Source: an uncultured Coriobacteriales bacterium (GTDB lineage Bacteria; Actinomycetota; Coriobacteriia; Coriobacteriales; Atopobiaceae). From it: a stretch of 9,183 nucleotides of DNA. The stretch's first letter is position 1, and every line of letters begins with the position of its first letter. The position numbers were made by a program, and so were the translations under genes. Of the stretch, positions 5,760-9,183 are shown piece by piece. Below the pieces are notes generated by a model that was given only the letters and a program-made list of their open reading frames with translations, had not been told where the DNA came from and ran no database searches. The DNA lies in assembly GCA_947305035.1 (NCBI GenBank), contig CAMZCV010000028.1:1-9183 (forward strand), given 5' to 3'.

Positions 5760-5787
5760 GGCGGCCCACACCATAGACACGAGGCCC

Positions 5788-5829
5788 GGAGCCGCGTCAT
5801 GTCGTACGAGAGCGACATGACGCGGCTCC
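5788..5829 (+). terminator. Perfect 17-bp hairpin between the two HTH genes
   Basis: GGAGCCGCGTCATGTCG (5788-5804) and CGACATGACGCGGCTCC (5813-5829) are exact inverted copies around an 8-nt loop. It begins 28 nt after the stop of copy 1 and ends 35 nt before the start of copy 2. Only CCTTTGTGTG follows, so the U-tract is poor. A weak terminator, an mRNA stabiliser/processing site, or a palindromic operator are all possible. The structure itself is certain, the role is not. Confidence 0.6.
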
Positions 5830-5864
5830 CCTTTGTGTGACAGAAAAACGAGAGAGGAGAGACG

Positions 5865-6086
5865 ATGGAAGGACCGACCGGGGCGAGCTCCCTCAGGGAC
5901 CACTCGCCGCTGTCCGACAGGCCGGAGTGGCTTTCGCCGAGGGACCTCCAGGAGGTCTTCGGCATCGGGCGCACCAAGTCGTTCGACATCTGCAAGCAGC
6001 TGCCCCACATCTACATCGGCAGGTGCATCAGGGTGCACAAGTCGACGATCGTAAAGGAGCTGATGGAGAAAGGCAGACTGCTGTGA
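5865..6086 (+). CDS. AlpA/excisionase-like small DNA-binding protein (copy 2)
   Basis: A 73-residue paralogue of the preceding small gene, with the same fold order: EWLSPRDLQEVFGIGRTKSFDIC (21-43) as helix-turn-helix, LPHIYIGRCIRV as wing, and a final helix STIVKELMEKG. The paralogues share the N-terminal LRD-S-L-DRPEWLSPRD block, so the duplication covers nearly the whole coding region. Most differences are conservative (I/L, K/R, E/D, Y/F), except in the predicted recognition-helix border (SKSYEICAA against TKSFDICKQ) and after the wing (NR against HK). That pattern is compatible with related but different DNA sites. GAGGAG lies 5-6 nt before the ATG. The gene meets the ABC permease gene end to end, 57 nt apart. 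Confidence 0.85.
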   Translation: MEGPTGASSLRDHSPLSDRPEWLSPRDLQEVFGIGRTKSFDICKQLPHIYIGRCIRVHKSTIVKELMEKGRLL

Positions 6087-6143
6087 GTTGCCGATTCGCT
6101 GCTGCCACACACATGCTGAACGCATGCGGCCGCAACGGGGAAC

Positions 6144-7373
6144 TCACGCAACTTGATAGCGGACAAATGACCTCACAGCCAGTGGCGCGCACACCAAGGC
6201 GAGCAAGGCGTAGAGCAGCGCAGCGGCGGACGGCAGGTCGAACACGACCGGACCGAGCGCATAGCTTGCCAGCGCGACGAACGAGTCGTTGAGGACGTTC
6301 ATGGGCGTGAGGTGGGCGACCTTCGAAAGGGGCACGATCAGCTTGGCGAACACCCCGAGGAAAGTGACCGCCAGCGGGGTGACGGCCACGGGCATGACAG
6401 AGCGCAGCCGCGACGAGAGCAGCAGCGTGAAGGCCACGCAGCCCAGAGTGACCACCCAGCCGAGAAGGAAGAGCGAGGCGCACACCTGGCCCACCGTCAT
6501 GGGGTAGGGGTTGACGAAGTCGAAGATCTGGTAAGGCAAGCCCGCCCCATCCGCACCGAGTGCAACGAGGAAGACCCCCGAGCCGACCGCCACGCTCGCC
6601 CACCAGTACGCACTCGCGAAGAGCATCGACGCGACCACCTTGGCCACGGGAAGGGACCTCTTCCCCCGCAGGGTGGGAAGCGCGATGGACGCCGTGCCGC
6701 CCTGGTACTCGCCGGCGAAGACCCCGGAGACGGCGATGCAGGCCGCAATCGTGACGAAGGCGTAGAAGGCCATAAAGCTGAGAATCTCGTCCCAGGCAAG
6801 GGCGCTGCCATACTCTATCGGCCACTCGATCCGCGACGCCTTTCCCTCCCAGAACGACCTCTCGGACTCGGCGTACGGGAAGAACCCCAGGTACCTCCCG
6901 GAGAGCTCGTTCGAGAGGAAGTTGCCCGCACCCTCCTGCAGGCCTGGCGCATGCGTGCCCTTGTCGTCCAGCAGCATCGCGGTCTTGAGCCTGAGGTAGT
7001 ACGCGTCAGAGCGCACGCGGTCGACCTCGCGCCAGAACTCGATGCCGTACTGGTCGATCATCTGCTGAGCGGACAGGCTGCCGAGGTGGTCGGCGTCCTG
7101 CGCCCATCGGGCCTGCGCCTCCTCGTATGTGGCCATGTCCTCCGCGACGCGGGCGTCGTCCAGCGTCCCGGCATGGCTCTGCTCTGTGCGCCGTATGGCG
7201 TCCCAGGCTCCAAGGCCCTCCACGTAGCTCCCGGACCGGGCGTCCCAGGCGCCAGCGGTGAGGACGCTTCCCAGCGAGAGTGCCATGACGAGGATGAGCG
7301 CGATGGCGCAGGCGGCCACTCCGGCGCGGTTCTGGACGATCTTCTTGATCTCGAATCGGATGAGGGTTCCCAT
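6144..7373 (-). CDS. ABC-2-like transporter permease
   Basis: Membrane subunit of the ABC system, last gene of its operon. The 409-residue protein has the ABC-2 layout: a short cytoplasmic N-terminus (MGTLIRFEIKKIVQNR), a first membrane helix (about 17-40), a long polar, probably extracytoplasmic loop (about 41-195), then five further helices (about 196-218, 246-270, 296-318, 326-350, 381-402). GVFAGEYQGGTASIALPTLRGKRSLPVAK (218-246) matches the cytoplasmic loop typical of these permeases (E-GT-LP-RGR/K). AGGGAG lies 6 nt before the ATG, and the ATPase stop is only 10 nt upstream. Likely substrates for this layout are lipids, peptides or antibiotics, but none can be assigned. Confidence 0.88.
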   Translation of the reverse strand: MGTLIRFEIKKIVQNRAGVAACAIALILVMALSLGSVLTAGAWDARSGSYVEGLGAWDAIRRTEQSHAGTLDDARVAEDMATYEEAQARWAQDADHLGSLSAQQMIDQYGIEFWREVDRVRSDAYYLRLKTAMLLDDKGTHAPGLQEGAGNFLSNELSGRYLGFFPYAESERSFWEGKASRIEWPIEYGSALAWDEILSFMAFYAFVTIAACIAVSGVFAGEYQGGTASIALPTLRGKRSLPVAKVVASMLFASAYWWASVAVGSGVFLVALGADGAGLPYQIFDFVNPYPMTVGQVCASLFLLGWVVTLGCVAFTLLLSSRLRSVMPVAVTPLAVTFLGVFAKLIVPLSKVAHLTPMNVLNDSFVALASYALGPVVFDLPSAAALLYALLALVCAPLAVRSFVRYQVA

Positions 7374-7383
7374 TGTCTGCTCC

Positions 7384-8259
7384 CTATCTCATGACAGCGT
7401 CTTGAAATACGTTCAGGTACAGGTCCTCGAGCGTGGGCTCCACGGGGACGGCGTCCGGTGTCGGGGCGGTGTCCGCCACCACGCGCACCACGGCACGCCC
7501 TCCCTCCGCATAGCGCACGTTCGCGACCATCATGCGCGCCGCCATCGCATCCGCCTGCCGGGCGTCCACGTGGCACTCCCAGACCTTTCCCGCGGCACTT
7601 GCCACGATCGACTCGGGCGTGCCTTCCATGATGAACAGCCCCGAGCGCATGACCAGGATGCGGTTCGCGATGAACTCGACGTCGCTCACAATGTGGGTGG
7701 AGAGAATCACGATCTTGTCCTGCGCGAAGCTCGCGATGAGGTTGCGGAAGTGGACGCGCTCCTTCGGGTCGAGTCCCGCCGTGGGCTCGTCGAGCACGAG
7801 GATCGCCGGGTCGTTGAGCATGGCCTGCGCGATGCCGAGCCTCTGCCTCATGCCGCCGCTGAAGGTCTTCACCCTGCGCCGGGCTACGGAGGAGAGGCCC
7901 ACCTCCTCGAGAAGGTCCTTGCTTCGCGCAAGCCCCTCGCGTTTGCTGAACCCCTTGAGGGCCGCCATGTAGCACATGAAGTCGATTGCCGTGAAGTCCG
8001 GGTAGCAGCCGAAGTCTTGTGGGAGGTAGCCCAGCAGGGCGCGGTACCCGTCCCCCATGGCCCCGACCTCGGTGCCGTTGTAGTAGATCTGGCCGCTGGT
8101 CGGGCGCAGCACGTCGCAGACCATGCGCATGAGCGTCGTCTTGCCGGCGCCGTTGGCGCCGAGCAGTCCAACCACGCCAGGGGTCACGGTCGCCGACACC
8201 CTGTCGACTGCTATGTGGCTCCCGAACTGCTTGCTGAGTCTGTCAATCCTGAGTTCCAT
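7384..8259 (-). CDS. ABC transporter ATP-binding protein
   Basis: Complete 291-residue ATPase of the drug/peptide exporter-like ABC group. Motifs: Walker A GANGAGKTT (34-42), Q-loop YLPQ (Q81), signature FSGGMRQR (133-140), Walker B ILVLDEPT with catalytic E158, D-loop AGLD (161-164) and switch histidine H189 in LSTHIVSDVE. The C-terminal tail (about 225-291) includes EPTLEDLYLNVF, usual in ATPases paired with ABC-2 permeases. Every functional residue is present, so it is probably active. It lies between the membrane-protein gene (12 nt gap; GGAG about 10 nt before the start) and the permease gene (10 nt gap), so it is cotranscribed with both. Confidence 0.95.
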   Translation of the reverse strand: MELRIDRLSKQFGSHIAVDRVSATVTPGVVGLLGANGAGKTTLMRMVCDVLRPTSGQIYYNGTEVGAMGDGYRALLGYLPQDFGCYPDFTAIDFMCYMAALKGFSKREGLARSKDLLEEVGLSSVARRRVKTFSGGMRQRLGIAQAMLNDPAILVLDEPTAGLDPKERVHFRNLIASFAQDKIVILSTHIVSDVEFIANRILVMRSGLFIMEGTPESIVASAAGKVWECHVDARQADAMAARMMVANVRYAEGGRAVVRVVADTAPTPDAVPVEPTLEDLYLNVFQDAVMR

Positions 8260-8271
8260 GCAATCACTCTC

Positions 8272-9072
8272 CTATCTGAAGGAAGCCGAGACCACGGGGG
8301 TTAGCCCATCGAGGCCTGCCGATGCGGCGCGGACGGTAAGCACGACCTCTCGCGAGAGCCACGCAAGGGAGGCGAGGGAGGCGAGCGCCCAGACCGAGAG
8401 GGAGGCCTCCCCATATGCCGACGGGAATGCGACGCTGAGCATGTACAGGGACCCGCAGCAGAGGCATGTCCAGGCGACGCAGGCGAGAAGCGCGGACGAG
8501 GGCCTGCACCTGCGCAGCATGACCAGCGCTCCGGCACACGAGAGGAAGTACGGAGGGCAGGCCCAGAGCGCCACCCAGAGTGCCCCCATCCCTGTCACCC
8601 GCGAAGTAGCGGAAACCATGACCCCCAGGCAGAGAGAGGCCGAGCACCCTAGGACAATCAACCTTGCCACGAGCACTGAGGCTGCGTTGTGCCTGCACGA
8701 GCACTCAAGCTCGACGACGCCATGGAGCCTGCTCGAGTGGAGGGTCGGCACGCACACGAGCACGGACGCGGCGGACATCACGCCTATCGCCCAGCGGGCC
8801 ATAACCCCATTTCCCGCCAAGCGGGCCACAAGGACCATGGTCGCGACGAGGGCAACCTGCGCGAGCCATACCCAGATGGGAATGAAGCGAGCCTGCGCAA
8901 CGACGAAAGGCAGGAATCCCCGGCGAGACTCCGCGCCTCCTCGCGCACGAGAGTCCTCTGCCACCATGGCCGAGACGAGCGCGTCGATGGCTTCGTCCCC
9001 CACTGGATCGACCTGCCGTTGGTAGTGATGCCTGAGCGCAATCCTCATGCGAGCCCGATCGACTACGTTCAT
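8272..9072 (-). CDS. Six-helix membrane protein of unknown function, sigma/ABC operon
   Basis: I do not recognise a named family. The 266-residue protein has a soluble, probably cytoplasmic N-terminus (1-62) with charged helices and no zinc-type HxxxCxxC anti-sigma motif. About six membrane helices follow (64-85, 94-109, 135-155, 163-186, 195-218, 224-240). VVELECSCRHNAASVLVARLI (119-139) lies in the loop before the third helix and looks like the best conserved site, with two cysteines. The start at 9072 is chosen because its ATG overlaps the sigma-like gene's TGA (ATGA); a GTG three codons earlier is less likely. Position between a sigma-like gene and the ABC genes suggests a membrane sensor or anti-sigma partner, or an extra transporter subunit. 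This is inference from context only. Confidence 0.78.
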   Translation of the reverse strand: MNVVDRARMRIALRHHYQRQVDPVGDEAIDALVSAMVAEDSRARGGAESRRGFLPFVVAQARFIPIWVWLAQVALVATMVLVARLAGNGVMARWAIGVMSAASVLVCVPTLHSSRLHGVVELECSCRHNAASVLVARLIVLGCSASLCLGVMVSATSRVTGMGALWVALWACPPYFLSCAGALVMLRRCRPSSALLACVAWTCLCCGSLYMLSVAFPSAYGEASLSVWALASLASLAWLSREVVLTVRAASAGLDGLTPVVSASFR

Positions 9073-9183
9073 CCAGACCACCCCATCTCCTCTTCGAGGA
9101 GAGCCAGCGCCCTCCTGATGCGCCTCCTCACGGAGAACCTGCTAATCCCGAGTACCCGGGCGACGTCGCCGACCTCGAGGTCG
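9069..9183 (-). CDS. Sigma-70 region 4-like HTH protein (partial, N-terminus outside window)
   Basis: Only the last 37 residues are present: DLEVGDVARVLGISRFSVRR followed by RIRRALALLEEEMGWSG. This is the C-terminal helix-turn-helix of a sigma-70 region 4 (DLEVGDVARVLGIS as first helix and turn, RFSVRRRIRRALALL as recognition helix with trailing helix), as in ECF-type sigma factors. A different HTH regulator cannot be ruled out from so little. It is the first visible gene of the minus-strand ABC operon, and its TGA overlaps the next ATG (ATGA). Five of its seven arginine codons are AGG. Confidence 0.72.
   Translation of the reverse strand, partial: DLEVGDVARVLGISRFSVRRRIRRALALLEEEMGWSG

Larger units (their letters stand above)
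3955..6086. mobile_element. Integration module of an integrative element (right end not seen)
   Basis: The tRNA 3' scar, candidate integrase arm sites, a complete tyrosine recombinase and two excisionase-like genes occur together in that order. The marked end (6086) is only the last gene that clearly belongs to the module. I searched the rest of the window for the core (TCGGGACGACTGG or its complement) and did not find it. Either the element continues past the window and carries the sigma/ABC operon, or its right end has decayed. No phage structural, replication or conjugation gene is visible. The int gene reads away from the scar. Confidence 0.65.

Noticed and set aside
6087..6143. Right attachment site or terminator between the second HTH gene and the ABC permease
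   Set aside because: No match to the tRNA core is present. The only hairpin seen (CATGC/GCATG, 6112-6126) is 5 bp with no T-run.
6312..7394. Long open frame on the plus strand opposite the ABC permease
   Set aside because: It mirrors the minus-strand permease gene in GC-rich DNA, its translation is low-complexity (rich in H, R, G, E) with no domain, and the minus-strand protein has clear membrane helices.
7258..8304. Long open frame on the plus strand opposite the ABC ATPase
   Set aside because: The minus strand encodes all ABC ATPase motifs here; the plus-strand product shows no recognisable motif.
8123..9025. Long open frame on the plus strand opposite the six-helix membrane protein
   Set aside because: The minus-strand gene is coupled by ATGA to the sigma-like gene and has coherent membrane helices; the plus-strand product is polar and featureless.

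Overview
The window is GC-rich with tightly packed genes. The style (GC-rich codons, a CbiK-type anaerobic chelatase, ABC-heavy content) suggests a high-GC anaerobic actinobacterium, possibly Coriobacteriia (Olsenella/Atopobium-like). That placement is an inference from style and is not proven here.

Left part (1-3815, all minus strand). A four-gene operon reads leftwards: a CbiK-type tetrapyrrole metal chelatase (2543-3334), a substrate-binding lipoprotein (1520-2494), a FecCD-type permease (484-1482) and a FecE-type ATPase (1-487, cut by the window edge). It is very likely an importer for an iron chelate, haem or a corrinoid, coupled to a chelatase. The chelatase keeps the two metal-binding histidines of CbiK but has Leu-His where the family has its glutamate. 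Upstream lies a small three-helix membrane protein (3403-3750), possibly preceded by a 21-codon leader ORF that overlaps its start codon.

Centre (3837-6086). This is the integration module of a mobile element. At 3955-3999 lies the 3' part of a tRNA gene, with anticodon loop matching tRNA-Pro(CGG), T arm, acceptor strand and CCA. It is cut at the 5' edge of the anticodon loop and keeps its terminator (3912-3942), so it is a typical attachment-site scar. A second, decayed copy of the same segment lies 122 bp further out (3837-3877). Next comes a noncoding stretch with three direct repeats TTTGTGGCCA enclosed by a nested inverted repeat that runs into the integrase ribosome binding site. Then come a tyrosine recombinase (4208-5422) and two tandem paralogous AlpA/excisionase-like DNA-binding proteins (5535-5759 and 5865-6086), separated by a perfect 17-bp hairpin.

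Right part (6144-9183, minus strand). A second operon encodes the C-terminal end of a sigma-factor-like HTH protein (9069-9183, cut by the window), a six-helix membrane protein of unknown function (8272-9072, start overlapping the sigma stop as ATGA), an ABC ATPase (7384-8259) and an ABC-2-like permease (6144-7373). It looks like a self-regulated export or defence-type ABC system. No second attachment site is visible, so I cannot tell whether this operon is cargo of the element or flanking chromosome. Arginine codon use does change across the tRNA scar: AGG is absent from the chelatase gene and dominant in the integrase.
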